A DNA stretch of 64,000 nt from assembly GCA_027450005.1 (NCBI GenBank), contig DAIDKO010000030.1, positions 53,819 through 117,818 on the forward strand, in the 5' to 3' direction. This document shows, one piece after another, positions 42,954-51,328 of this stretch. This stretch comes from Rhodanobacter sp. (GTDB lineage Bacteria > Pseudomonadota > Gammaproteobacteria > Xanthomonadales > Rhodanobacteraceae). The notes under the pieces are model-generated. The model worked only from the letters and a program-made list of their open reading frames with translations, was not told the origin of the DNA and did no database searches. Position 1 is the first letter of the stretch, and each line of letters starts with the position of its first letter. The position numbers and the translations under genes were made by a program.

Positions 42954-44450
42954 ATGCTTGATGCGTACGTTGAGCATGACGCCACGGGTCTGGCGGCGCT
43001 GATTGCACGCCGCGAACTGTCTGCCGCCGAGGTGCTGGAGGCCGCTCTGGCTCGCGCCGCCAAGGTCAACCCCGGACTGGCGGCCATCTGCCTGCCGATG
43101 GAGGATATCGCCCGCGCCCGAGTCGCCGGTCCGCTGGCCGGTCCGTTCGCCGGTGTGCCGTTCCTGCTCAAGGATATGGCCCAGGACTATGCGGGTGTAC
43201 CCAGCCCGACCGGAAGTCGCGCCCTGCGCCACTGGGTACCCGACCACCACAGCGAGGTGGTGCGGCGGTTCCTGGCCGCCGGCCTGGTGGTGTTCGGGAA
43301 AACCGCTTCGCCAGAATTCGCGTTGAAGGCCGAGACTGCGCCGCGGGTGTGGCCGCGACCCACGCGCAACCCATGGGATTTGTCCCGCACGCCGGGCGGC
43401 TCGTCAGGGGGCGCGGCCGCCGCCGTGGCCGCCGGCATCGTGCCGATCGCCGGCGCCTCGGATGGTGGCGGCTCGATCCGCATTCCAGCCGCCTATTGCG
43501 GGCTGTTCGGGCTACGTCCCTCGCGTGGACGCGTGCCCAACGGGCCGGACGAGGCTGAGCACTGGGAGGGCGCCTCCAGCCAGCACGTGATCAGTCGCAG
43601 CGTGCGCGATTCGGCGCGCATGCTCGACGCGATCGCTGGACCGGAGCAGGGTGCGCCGTTCACTATCGCGCCACCCGCCGGGTCGTGGTCAGAGGCGATC
43701 ACGCGTCCGCCGCGGAGCCTGCGTATCGGCTTCAGCACGCGCTCGCCGCTGGGAACAGCCGTACATCCGCAGTGCGTGGCGGCGACCCACCGGGCGGCCA
43801 AACTCCTGGCCGATCTCGGCCACCACGTTGAGGAAGCTGCACCGGTCATCGATGGCCGCGAGCTCGCGCGCTGCTACGTCACCATGTATTTCGGTCATAC
43901 CGCCGCCGCCATCGCCCAGGCGCGAGAACTCACCGGTGCCGGCGACGGCGAGTTCGAGCTGGAGACGCGTATCCTCGGCCTGCTCGGACGTACCCTGGGT
44001 GCAGGGGAGTACGTGCGCAGCCACGCGCGATGGAACGGCTTCAGCCATGCGCTAGCCGACTTCCATCGGCGCTATGACCTGTATCTGACCCCGACGACGG
44101 CCCAACCGCCGAACCGTATCGGTGAACTGGATACGCCGCCTGCGCAGCGGTGGCTTGCGCATCTGGTGCTGGCGCTGCGCGCCGGGCGGCTGCTGATGCT
44201 CACCGGCATGGTCGATGCACTGGTCGAGAGCAGCCTCTCGCGCGTGCCGTTCACGCAACTGTCCAACCTCACCGGGACGCCGAGCATGTCGGTGCCAATG
44301 CACTGGGCGGCCGTCGACGATATCGGGTCGGACCTGCCGTTCGGCGTGCAGTTTGTCGCGCCGTGTGGCGACGAGGCGACGCTGCTCCAGCTTGCAGCGC
44401 AACTTGAGTTGGCCGCGCCATGGCAGCAACGTCGTCCAACGCTGAAGTAA
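42954..44450 (+). CDS. Amidase-signature family amidase
   Basis: 498 residues from ATG 42954 (an in-frame ATG at 42924 is an alternative). The Ser-cisSer-Lys triad is visible: Lys in FLLKDMA near residue 75, and the Ser pair in the glycine/serine block [18 protein letters not shown] with [17 protein letters not shown]. Similar to GatA-like stand-alone amidases that hydrolyse carboxylic amides. No GatB/GatC neighbours, so it is not the tRNA amidotransferase. No signal peptide, so cytoplasmic. Confidence 0.85.
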   Translation: MLDAYVEHDATGLAALIARRELSAAEVLEAALARAAKVNPGLAAICLPMEDIARARVAGPLAGPFAGVPFLLKDMAQDYAGVPSPTGSRALRHWVPDHHSEVVRRFLAAGLVVFGKTASPEFALKAETAPRVWPRPTRNPWDLSRTPGGSSGGAAAAVAAGIVPIAGASDGGGSIRIPAAYCGLFGLRPSRGRVPNGPDEAEHWEGASSQHVISRSVRDSARMLDAIAGPEQGAPFTIAPPAGSWSEAITRPPRSLRIGFSTRSPLGTAVHPQCVAATHRAAKLLADLGHHVEEAAPVIDGRELARCYVTMYFGHTAAAIAQARELTGAGDGEFELETRILGLLGRTLGAGEYVRSHARWNGFSHALADFHRRYDLYLTPTTAQPPNRIGELDTPPAQRWLAHLVLALRAGRLLMLTGMVDALVESSLSRVPFTQLSNLTGTPSMSVPMHWAAVDDIGSDLPFGVQFVAPCGDEATLLQLAAQLELAAPWQQRRPTLK

Positions 44451-44721
44451 TACGTCGGATCGGCCCCCTCAGGAGCAGAGCCGGCCTGCCCGCGCGGACC
44501 ATGGGGCGACCGCGCGGCCGTTCCAGAACGACCTGATCCCAGTGGTGCCAAGGCCACTGGCGCCAGCTGAACGCCGGAATGTTCGGCGGGACGATCACGC
44601 CTTGGCCTGGCGTAGTGGGGGTGGAAATGCGGCAGCTGCGCACAGCGACAGGGTTGATCACCCGACGCAGTTCGTCATGATCAGCCCGCCGAAGCAGCAG
44701 TCAAGCAGGTGCCACAACACG

Positions 44722-44826
44722 CACACTTTGCTTGGTGTAGAGCAAAGTAGGTACGCCGGTAGCCGGATCAGCGGCTAAGCGCCTGTCCTGCGAGGGCGGC
44801 GACATCGCTTTGACAAGCAAAGTGTG
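44722..44826. repeat. Nested inverted repeats around ACTTTGCT
   Basis: A 13-base arm CACACTTTGCTTG at 44722-44734 is matched by its exact reverse complement at 44814-44826. Inside the left end, ACTTTGCT (44725-44732) also pairs with AGCAAAGT (44741-44748) to give an 8-bp hairpin with an 8-base loop. The same core therefore occurs three times in about 100 bases. Confidence 0.65.
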
Positions 44827-44965
44827 TACATGAGCGGGCAGGCATAGGAAGTTCGCGTCCGTGTTGACGTCGGCGCGCTGCCCGAAGTCCGCCCACACAA
44901 AATCGTGGACAGGCTCTCGCTCAGGGGCCTGTCGGTAGGGCCTTGGGACTTCACCGCGCCGGTTT

Positions 44966-45030
44966 GACACCAATGTTTGTACATCGCACTTGGCACCAAT
45001 GTTTGTGCAACGTGCACAAACATTGGTGCC
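44966..45030. repeat. Perfect 18-bp hairpin plus direct copy
   Basis: GGCACCAATGTTTGTGCA (44992-45009), a 3-base loop ACG, and its exact reverse complement (45013-45030). A third copy, GACACCAATGTTTGTACA, lies directly upstream at 44966-44983 with 16 of 18 bases identical and a 26-base period. No U-tract follows, so it does not look like a terminator. It may be an operator array or the end of a small mobile repeat. Confidence 0.8.
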
Positions 45031-45080
45031 ATGCCCAAAAGTCATGCCTAGGTCGCCCATGACTTCCGGCGCATGTTGCT

Positions 45081-45120
45081 AGTGTGAACTAAACACTATG
45101 CTTTAGTCCAAGCTATACAG
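45081..45120 (+). promoter_or_regulatory. padR promoter/operator region with overlapping dyads
   Basis: Two overlapping inverted repeats: AGTGT-N7-ACACT (45081-45097) and ACTAAA-N8-TTTAGT (45088-45107), followed by TATACA-like sequence at 45114-45119 that could be a -10 element. Sited just before padR, they suit autoregulation, common for PadR proteins. Confidence 0.5.
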
Positions 45121-45135
45121 CAGGGCGGGCATGCG

Positions 45136-45498
45136 GTGCACGAGATCGACGGCCAACTGAAAAAGTTCCAGAAGGAGTTGTCGGCCGGCACGGTGTCGCT
45201 GGTGCTGCTTGCCGTGCTGGGGCAGTCGCGCCAGCCGTTGTACGGCTACCAAATCGCCAAGCGGCTGGAACAGGCGGGCGAGGGCGTGCTGGCCGGCAAG
45301 CAGAGCGCGCTTTACCCGGTGCTGCGCAACCTGGAGGGCGCGGGCCTGCTGGCCAGCGAGGTGGAGCCCTCGGTGAGCGGTCCGCCGCGCCGCTATTACC
45401 GCATCACGAAATTCGGCCGCGAGGTGTTGCGCGAGTGGATTGCCGCGTGGAACGCCAGTCGCGATTCAGTAGACAAGGTCCTGCAAGGGGAGCTGTGA
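45136..45498 (+). CDS. PadR-family transcriptional regulator
   Basis: 120 residues, GTG start. Winged helix of the PadR type: SLVLLAVLGQSRQPLYGYQI, then GKQSALYPVLRNLEGAGLL and the wing SGPPRRYYRITKFGREVL. C-terminal short dimer helix (about 100-118). Its stop overlaps the next start (TGATG). In this gene pair type the regulator controls the membrane protein encoded with it; the dyads upstream are candidate binding sites. Confidence 0.88.
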   Translation: MHEIDGQLKKFQKELSAGTVSLVLLAVLGQSRQPLYGYQIAKRLEQAGEGVLAGKQSALYPVLRNLEGAGLLASEVEPSVSGPPRRYYRITKFGREVLREWIAAWNASRDSVDKVLQGEL

Positions 45499-46418
45499 TG
45501 ACCACGCCGCGCACCATCAACGAATATCTCGAACAATTGCGCGCCGCCCTGCGCGGCGCCGATCCCGCGTTGATCCAGGACGCGTTGTACGACGCCGAGG
45601 AACACCTGCGCGCCGAGCTGTACGAGCGTCCGGGCCGCGATGAGGCCGCGATGCTCGCGCAAGTGGTGGAGAGCTACGGCGCGCCGGAAGAGGTGGCGGA
45701 GATCTACCGCGACCAGGAGATCCGGATCCAGCGTGCGATCCGCCCGCCGCCGCCGCCGAAGCGTCGCTCCGTCGCCGGCCGCTTCTTCGGCGTGATCGCC
45801 GATCCGCGCGCGTGGGGCGCGCTGTTCTACCTGTTGTTCGGGCTGGTCACCGGCATCGCCTACTTCACCTGGGTAGTTGCTGGTCTCTCGATGTCGCTGG
45901 GATTCTCGCTGCTGATCATCGGCCTGCCGTTCATCGTGGTGTTCTTCGGCAGCGTGCGGGGCCTGGCGCTGCTGGAAGGGCGCCTGGTGGAAACCATGCT
46001 GGGCGTGCGCATGCCGCGGCGGCCGCCGTATCCGCCGAAGGACATGACGTTGTTCCAGCGTATCGGTGCGATATTCACCGACCCGCGCAGCTGGAGTTCG
46101 ATGCTTTACGCGTTGCTGTTGCTGCCGCTGGGCATCTTCTACTTCACGCTGGTGGTGACCTGGCTGGCCGTATCGCTGAGCTTTGCCGCCGCGCCTGTGC
46201 TGAAGTTGGTGGCTGGGTTCGGAGGTTGGGACATCGGTACTTGCAGCGGCCTGTCCGACTCGGCCTGCCGCGGCATCGAGTGGCTGAATGGCTGGGGTGG
46301 TGCGAGCGTGCTCTGCATGCTGGGCGTGCTGCTGTTCTTCGTGTTGCTGCATGTGGTGCGCGCCTTGGGCTACCTGCATGGCCAGTTCGCCAAGCACCTG
46401 CTGGTGCGCAGGGCTTGA
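45498..46418 (+). CDS. Sensor-domain membrane protein linked to PadR
   Basis: 306 residues. The N-terminal 75 residues are helical and acidic, like the DUF1700/HAAS domain found beside PadR regulators (YLEQLRAALRGADPALIQDA). Then two related membrane modules, each starting with a DPRAW/DPRSW motif (near 105 and 195) and two to three helices, as in the putative bacterial sensor domain family (PF13796). A final helix pair lies near 270-295. ATG start overlaps padR by one base. Likely acts with PadR in sensing a membrane condition; signal unknown. Confidence 0.75.
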   Translation: MTTPRTINEYLEQLRAALRGADPALIQDALYDAEEHLRAELYERPGRDEAAMLAQVVESYGAPEEVAEIYRDQEIRIQRAIRPPPPPKRRSVAGRFFGVIADPRAWGALFYLLFGLVTGIAYFTWVVAGLSMSLGFSLLIIGLPFIVVFFGSVRGLALLEGRLVETMLGVRMPRRPPYPPKDMTLFQRIGAIFTDPRSWSSMLYALLLLPLGIFYFTLVVTWLAVSLSFAAAPVLKLVAGFGGWDIGTCSGLSDSACRGIEWLNGWGGASVLCMLGVLLFFVLLHVVRALGYLHGQFAKHLLVRRA

Positions 46419-46420
46419 CC

Positions 46421-46867
46421 ATGGACACGACGCATGCGCTGGGCCTGTTGGCAGGCGAGTGGGAGGGCGAGGAGACCCTCGCCACCACGCGCTGGGGCGA
46501 GGGCGGCCAGGCCCGCGCACGCGTCTCCGCCCGGCTGGATCTCGGCGGCCGCGTGCTGCTGATGGACTACCGCGAAGAGCGCGACGGCCGCCCAGCGTTG
46601 CAGGCACACGCCGTGTTCACCGCCGGCCCCGGCCATGACGAGTACGCGCTGTATTGGTTCGACAGCTACGGTTTTGTTCCCGCGCAACCCGCGCCGGGGC
46701 ACTGGGATGGCGAGCGGCTGGTGTTCCTGCGCAGTTCGCCGCGGGGACAGACGCGACACACCTACATGTTGCGCGGCGAGGCCTTCGCGCTGACGCTGGA
46801 GAGCTCCTTCGACGGCGGCGTGCGCTGGGAGCCGGTAATGCAGGGCAGTTACCGGCGGACGACCTGA
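46421..46867 (+). CDS. DUF1579-like protein
   Basis: 148 residues, starting 3 bases after the sensor gene. Short beta-rich protein: LLAGEWEGEETLATTRWGEG at the start and YALYWFDSYGFVPAQPAPGH in the middle match the DUF1579 lipocalin-like fold. No signal peptide. Function unknown; third gene of the padR operon. Confidence 0.7.
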   Translation: MDTTHALGLLAGEWEGEETLATTRWGEGGQARARVSARLDLGGRVLLMDYREERDGRPALQAHAVFTAGPGHDEYALYWFDSYGFVPAQPAPGHWDGERLVFLRSSPRGQTRHTYMLRGEAFALTLESSFDGGVRWEPVMQGSYRRTT

Positions 46868-46912
46868 GCGTCGCCCTTTCCCGTATGCGGGAGAAGTATG
46901 CCCTTGGTCCGG

Positions 46913-46941
46913 TTGACCCCGCCGCGCCGGCTTTCTACGCT
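46913..46941 (+). promoter_or_regulatory. Sigma70-type promoter of the exported amidohydrolase
   Basis: TTGACC (46913-46918), 17-base spacer, TACGCT (46936-46941). Spacing is ideal and the start codon follows 41 bases after the -10 element. Confidence 0.5.
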
Positions 46942-46981
46942 GCCCCGGTGCGCCACTGCGCGCTCATCGGGGGAAAACATC

Positions 46982-48784
46982 ATGCGCTTGCGCCGCTCCT
47001 GGCTTCCGGTTTTCCTGCTCGCCTCGCTGGCGGCCTCCGCCGCCGACGCGCCGATCCAGGGCTTCCCGCCCGCGTTGCCCGCCGCCGACCTGGTGCTGCG
47101 TGACGCCAGCATTGCCACGCTCGATCCCCTGCAGCCGCATGTGCAGGCGTTGGCGGTGAAAGACGGCAAAATCGCCTCGCTGGGCAGCGACGCCGAGATC
47201 GCCCGCTACATCGGCCCGCATACCAGGGTGATGGACCTGCACGGCGCCTTCGTCGCGCCGGGGTTCATGGAAGGCCACGGCCACCTGCTGGATACCGGCG
47301 AGTCGCTGATGGAACTGAACCTCGGCGAGGCGCCCAACTGGGACGCCATCGTGGCGATGGTGAAGGCCGCGGTGGCCAGGGCCCGGCCGGGCGAGTGGAT
47401 CGTCGGCCAGGGCTGGCAGCAGAGCAAATGGAACAAGGTGCCGCAGCCCAACGTGGACGGACTGCCGCTGCCGGCCAGCCTCGACGCGGTGTCGCCCCGC
47501 AATCCGGTGCTGCTGTCGCATACCAGCGGCCACGCGATCTATGCCAATGCGCTGGCCTTGAAGCTTGCCGGCATCACGCACGACACGCCCGACCCGGCCG
47601 GCGGCAGCATCGTGCGCGATGCGCAGGGCAATGCCATCGGCGCGTTGCGCGATACCGCGGGCGATCCCGTGTTCGCCGCCTACAACCGCTATCTCGCCAC
47701 CTTGCCCCCGCAGGAGCTGGCGGCGCACAAGGAGCAGGCGCTGAAGCTCGCCATGCAGAACGAGGTGAGCAAGGGCGTCACCGGTTTCGTGGACATGGGC
47801 GAGGATTTCAGGACGGCCGACTGGATGAAGCAGCAGGCCGCCGAGGGCTTCCCGCTGCGTCTCTACGTCAACATCGCCGGCGAGCCGGTGGCCGCGCTGG
47901 ACGCGAACCTGGCGAAATACCGCACGCTCGGCTATGCCGACGACCACTTCACCCTGCGCGGCGTCGGCGAGATCCTCTCCGACGGTGCGCTGGGCACGCA
48001 CAGTGCGTGGTTCCTCAAGCCGTACACGGATGCGCCCGGCATCAGCGGCAAGAACGTGGTGGCGATGCACGACATCCGGCAGATCGCCCGGATCGCCGCG
48101 CGCGACGGTTTCCAGCTTTCCGTGCATGCCATCGGCGACCGAGCCAACCGCGAGGTGCTGGACGTGTTCCAGCAGACCTACGCGCAGGACCCGGCGGCGC
48201 ACGCGCTGCGCTGGCGCATCGAGCACGCGCAGCACCTCGATCCCGCCGACATCCCGCGCTTCGCGCAGCTCGGCGTGATCGCCTCGATGCAGTCCATCCA
48301 CGCCTGCTCCGATGCGCCGTACGTGATTCCCCGCCTCGGCGAGCAGCGCGCCGAGCAGGGCGCCTACGTGTGGCATTCGCTGATCCAGAGCAGCGCGATG
48401 GTGCTGGACGGCAGCGACACCCCGGTGGAGGACACCAACCCCATCGCGGGCTTTTATTGCGCAGTGACCCGCGACGACGGCCGCGGCCAGCGCTTCTTTC
48501 CGGCACAGGTGAAGACCCGCATGGAAGCCTTGCGCTCCTACACCTGGAACAACGCCTACGCGGTCTTCGAGGACCGCCAGCTAGGCTCGCTGAGCCCCGG
48601 CAAGCTCGCCGACATGGTGGTGATCTCCGGCAACCTGCTGACCCTTCCCGCCGACCAGATCCTGCGCACCCGGGTGCTCTACACCCTCGTCGGCGGCAAG
48701 CTGGTGTATGAGCGGAAGGGCGCCGAGGCATGGCGCAGCGGGCAGTTGTTCAAGGCGATGCCGGAGTTCGACCACGTGAATTGA
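46982..48784 (+). CDS. Exported YtcJ-type amidohydrolase
   Basis: 600 residues. Signal peptide about 1-21 (SLAASAADA). Amidohydrolase-3 (YtcJ-like) metal-dependent hydrolase: APGFMEGHGHLLDTG holds the HxH pair near residue 100, SVHAIGDRANREVLD near 385 and RIEHAQHLDPADI near 420 hold further His ligands, and DGSDTPVEDTNPI near 480 the catalytic Asp. The family cleaves N-substituted amides or related bonds; natural substrate unknown. A leader peptide means it works in the periplasm, unlike the cytoplasmic B. subtilis namesake. Confidence 0.85.
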   Translation: MRLRRSWLPVFLLASLAASAADAPIQGFPPALPAADLVLRDASIATLDPLQPHVQALAVKDGKIASLGSDAEIARYIGPHTRVMDLHGAFVAPGFMEGHGHLLDTGESLMELNLGEAPNWDAIVAMVKAAVARARPGEWIVGQGWQQSKWNKVPQPNVDGLPLPASLDAVSPRNPVLLSHTSGHAIYANALALKLAGITHDTPDPAGGSIVRDAQGNAIGALRDTAGDPVFAAYNRYLATLPPQELAAHKEQALKLAMQNEVSKGVTGFVDMGEDFRTADWMKQQAAEGFPLRLYVNIAGEPVAALDANLAKYRTLGYADDHFTLRGVGEILSDGALGTHSAWFLKPYTDAPGISGKNVVAMHDIRQIARIAARDGFQLSVHAIGDRANREVLDVFQQTYAQDPAAHALRWRIEHAQHLDPADIPRFAQLGVIASMQSIHACSDAPYVIPRLGEQRAEQGAYVWHSLIQSSAMVLDGSDTPVEDTNPIAGFYCAVTRDDGRGQRFFPAQVKTRMEALRSYTWNNAYAVFEDRQLGSLSPGKLADMVVISGNLLTLPADQILRTRVLYTLVGGKLVYERKGAEAWRSGQLFKAMPEFDHVN

Positions 48785-48799
48785 GGGCGGCACCCACCC

Positions 48800-49456
48800 T
48801 CAGTAATCCCGCACGTCCAGCACCATGAAGCCGTGCGCGCCGTAGTCGCCGTGCGGCGGCCACGGCAGCGCGTTCAGCGCATCGGTGCCTGCCGCCCACG
48901 GCTCGTTGTCGAGCAGGACTTCGCAGCGCGTTTCGCCTACCGCCGTGCGGCGGTACACCAAGCGCAGCCAGTGCAGGCCGGCGGGCAGGGCTTCGCGTTG
49001 CCATGCGGTCTCGATCGCCTTCGGTACCTGCTCCAGCATCTCCAGATCGGTGATGTCCGCACCGTGCAGGGTGAAGGGGCCGGCGAACACGTCCCAGGTA
49101 CGGGCGGCGGTTTCCCACGCGGTGATCGTCAGCTTGCGGTCGTCGGTGACGTACCAGCAGGCGGTCAGCAGCGGATGCAGCGCGCTGTGCTCGAACGCGC
49201 GCAGGGCGGCCATGCAGCCTTCCGCGTCGTTGCCGTGGCCGGCGAAGCTTTCCTCGATGCAGCGTTCCTCGCTGAGCACGACGTCGATGTCGAGATGCCC
49301 CGGCGCGTCGGCCGAGCCCGCGTGCCACTGGGCGCGCACGGAGGGGAAGTCGCCATCGGTGGTCAGCCAGCCGTCCTCGTCGGCGTCGAGCTCCACGCCG
49401 TTTCGCTCGAACAACCGCAACAGGTATTTCTGCAGTGCCGCGCTATCCATCGTCAT
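48800..49456 (-). CDS. Conserved protein of unknown function (DUF6348-like)
   Basis: 218 residues, ATG 49456 overlapping the stop of the next upstream gene (ATGA). Acidic soluble protein with LDIDVVLSEERCIEESFAGH in the first half and PAGLHWLRLVYRRTAVGET in the second. Resembles a family of uncharacterised proteins (DUF6348), without a catalytic motif that I can name. Likely co-translated with the metallopeptidase-like gene. Confidence 0.6.
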   Translation of the reverse strand: MTMDSAALQKYLLRLFERNGVELDADEDGWLTTDGDFPSVRAQWHAGSADAPGHLDIDVVLSEERCIEESFAGHGNDAEGCMAALRAFEHSALHPLLTACWYVTDDRKLTITAWETAARTWDVFAGPFTLHGADITDLEMLEQVPKAIETAWQREALPAGLHWLRLVYRRTAVGETRCEVLLDNEPWAAGTDALNALPWPPHGDYGAHGFMVLDVRDY

Positions 49457-49971
49457 TCCTGCGGGTGGGTGGTGTGGGTCGAGGGCAATTCGCGCCAGGT
49501 CAGGTACAGGCGAAGGTCGAATTCCCGCTGGTGGTAATCCGGCAGCATGTGCTGGCACAGCTGGTAGAACGCCTTGTTGTGCTCGCGTTCCTTCAGGTGC
49601 GCCAGCTCGTGCACCACGATCATCTGCAGGAACTCCGGCGCGGCGGCCTTGAACAGGCTGGCCACGCGGATCTCCTTCTTCGCCTTGAGCCGGCTGCCCT
49701 GCACGCGCGAGATCGCGGTGTGCAGGCCCAGTGCGCGCTGCACCACGTCGAGCTTGCTGTCGTACAGCACCTTGTCGATGGCCGGCGCCTGCTTCATGTG
49801 TTGCTGCTTCAGCGCAGCCACGTAGCCGTACAGCGCCTTGTCGCTCTGCACGTCATGGCGATCCGGGTAGCGCGTGACCAGGTGTTCGCCGAGGCGCTGT
49901 TGCGCGATCAGCTGGCGCACCTTGTCCTGCACGCCGGGCGGGTACGCCTGGAGGTATTTCAGCGGGGTCAT
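49453..49971 (-). CDS. YgjP-like metallohydrolase (DUF45)
   Basis: 172 residues. Zinc motif VVHELAHLKEREHNKAFYQL (HExxH-type HELAH plus a third His) near residue 120, followed by MLPDYHQRE, as in YgjP/SprT-like metallopeptidases. ATG 49971 chosen (a GTG two codons earlier is possible). Cytoplasmic, no signal. Substrate unknown; this family is sometimes linked to restriction or DNA repair loci, but nothing like that is nearby. Confidence 0.8.
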   Translation of the reverse strand: MTPLKYLQAYPPGVQDKVRQLIAQQRLGEHLVTRYPDRHDVQSDKALYGYVAALKQQHMKQAPAIDKVLYDSKLDVVQRALGLHTAISRVQGSRLKAKKEIRVASLFKAAAPEFLQMIVVHELAHLKEREHNKAFYQLCQHMLPDYHQREFDLRLYLTWRELPSTHTTHPQE

Positions 49972-50116
49972 CCACACATTCTCGCATTGCGCCGATGCGC
50001 GGGTGTCGCATGAGCCGTTCGCGGCGGCGCGGATGCGTCGTGGCAGGGCAGGGTGCGCGGTGCGGGTCCGGAATCCCGCATGCCCGGTCCGTGGGCAAGC
50101 GGCCTTCGGCAGGCGC

Positions 50117-51319
50117 CTAGACCAGCCGCAGGTCCCTCGGCTTGGCCTGCGGGAACACCGTCTGCAACTGGCCGGCGTTCAGGCCCCACAGCCGCGCGAA
50201 CAGGCCGCCCAGCACGTCGCGGTAGTCGTTGAGCACCGGGTAGTCGCGGTTCTGGAACAGGTTCGGCTGGGTCACCGCGAGCTGCTCGCCGGCGATGCGG
50301 CCGCCGGCTACCTTGCCGCCCAGCACCCAGTGCACGGTGCCGTGGCCGTGGTCGGTGCCGCGGTCGCCGTTCTCGCGGAAGGTGCGGCCGAACTCGGAGA
50401 GCACCACCACGGTGGTGTCGTTCCAGTCGTCGCCCATCGCGTCGGCGTAGGCGGCGAGGCCTTCGCCGAGGTTCTTCAGGTTGTAGGCGAGGCCGCCCTT
50501 GGTGCTGCCCTGGTTGACGTGGGTGTCCCAGCCGCCGACATCGACGAAGCCGAGCCGGTACTGGTCGCGCATCAGGGTGGCGATACGCCGCGTTTCGGCG
50601 GCGAAGTTGTGCGCGCTGGGCGCGCCGCGGCTGGCGGCGATCATCTCGTTGCGCAGGTCGGCGGACACGGTCTTGGGCAGGGTGAGGCCGTCCGCGCTGG
50701 CCTGCGCCAGAGGCGTGCCCTTGTACATGCCGGCGAGGATCGCCGCCTGCCGCTCGTTGAAATGCGCCTTGGGGTCGCCCTTCAGCGAGATGTTGGGAAT
50801 GTCGTGCCGCGCACCCTGGAAACTCAGCGGGAGGTTGTTGGTGAAGGCGATCGCCGGCGTGGCCTTGTCGAGCACGCCGGAAAGCCGCGCGAGGAAGCCG
50901 GAGCGGTAGTTGGCCACCGGCCCCAGCGGCTCGCCGCGCTCGATGTGGTCCTGCGTCTCGAAGTGGCTGCGCGTGAGGTCGTTGGTGCCGGCGAACGGGA
51001 TGAAGGCGAGCTGCTTCTTCTGCCACAGCGGCAGCAGCGAATCGCGCACCACCGGGTTCAGGCCCCAGCCCGTGTCCAGCGCCACGGCGCTGTCCGGATT
51101 GCCCGGGTCGGGCCTGGCGATGGCGAGGGTGGGGCGCGACGCGTAATAGAAATCGCTGCCACAGGGCACCAGCAGGTTGTTGCAGTCGTAGCCGCCGCGC
51201 AGGAACACCAGCAGGAAGCGCGGCGAACTCGCCGGCGCGGCGAACAGCCGGCTGGAAAACGACAGCGTGGACGCAGCGGCTGCGCCGGCGGCAGCGAGCA
51301 GGAATTCGCGACGGTTCAT
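50117..51319 (-). CDS. DUF1501 Tat-exported protein
   Basis: 400 residues. Tat signal NRREFLLAAAGAAAASTLSF. Body of the DUF1501 family (alkaline phosphatase/sulfatase-like fold): LVFLRGGYDCNNLLVPCG near residue 37, VDVGGWDTHVNQG near 260, VVVLSEFGRTFRENG and RGTDHGHG near 310-325, residues that would form the metal site. Nine bases downstream of the DUF1800 gene on the same strand, the usual pairing for these two families. Function unknown. Confidence 0.87.
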   Translation of the reverse strand: MNRREFLLAAAGAAAASTLSFSSRLFAAPASSPRFLLVFLRGGYDCNNLLVPCGSDFYYASRPTLAIARPDPGNPDSAVALDTGWGLNPVVRDSLLPLWQKKQLAFIPFAGTNDLTRSHFETQDHIERGEPLGPVANYRSGFLARLSGVLDKATPAIAFTNNLPLSFQGARHDIPNISLKGDPKAHFNERQAAILAGMYKGTPLAQASADGLTLPKTVSADLRNEMIAASRGAPSAHNFAAETRRIATLMRDQYRLGFVDVGGWDTHVNQGSTKGGLAYNLKNLGEGLAAYADAMGDDWNDTTVVVLSEFGRTFRENGDRGTDHGHGTVHWVLGGKVAGGRIAGEQLAVTQPNLFQNRDYPVLNDYRDVLGGLFARLWGLNAGQLQTVFPQAKPRDLRLV

Positions 51320-51328
51320 GGCGTCACC

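Larger units (their letters stand above)
44451..45080. other. Repeat-rich intergenic region upstream of padR
   Basis: 630 bases without a convincing gene. 44451-44700 has an unassigned minus-strand open stretch (readable as PAFSWRQWPWHHWDQVVLER) that may be the remnant of a mobile or unknown gene. 44700-44830 holds short inverted repeats and 44966-45030 holds a hairpin array (both listed separately). GC content drops relative to flanking genes, consistent with non-coding or transferred DNA. Confidence 0.5.

Noticed and set aside
44451-44700. A protein gene on the minus strand (PAFSWRQWPWHHWDQVVLER)
   Set aside because: No start with a ribosome site, no recognised family and no clear end; left as an unassigned stretch.
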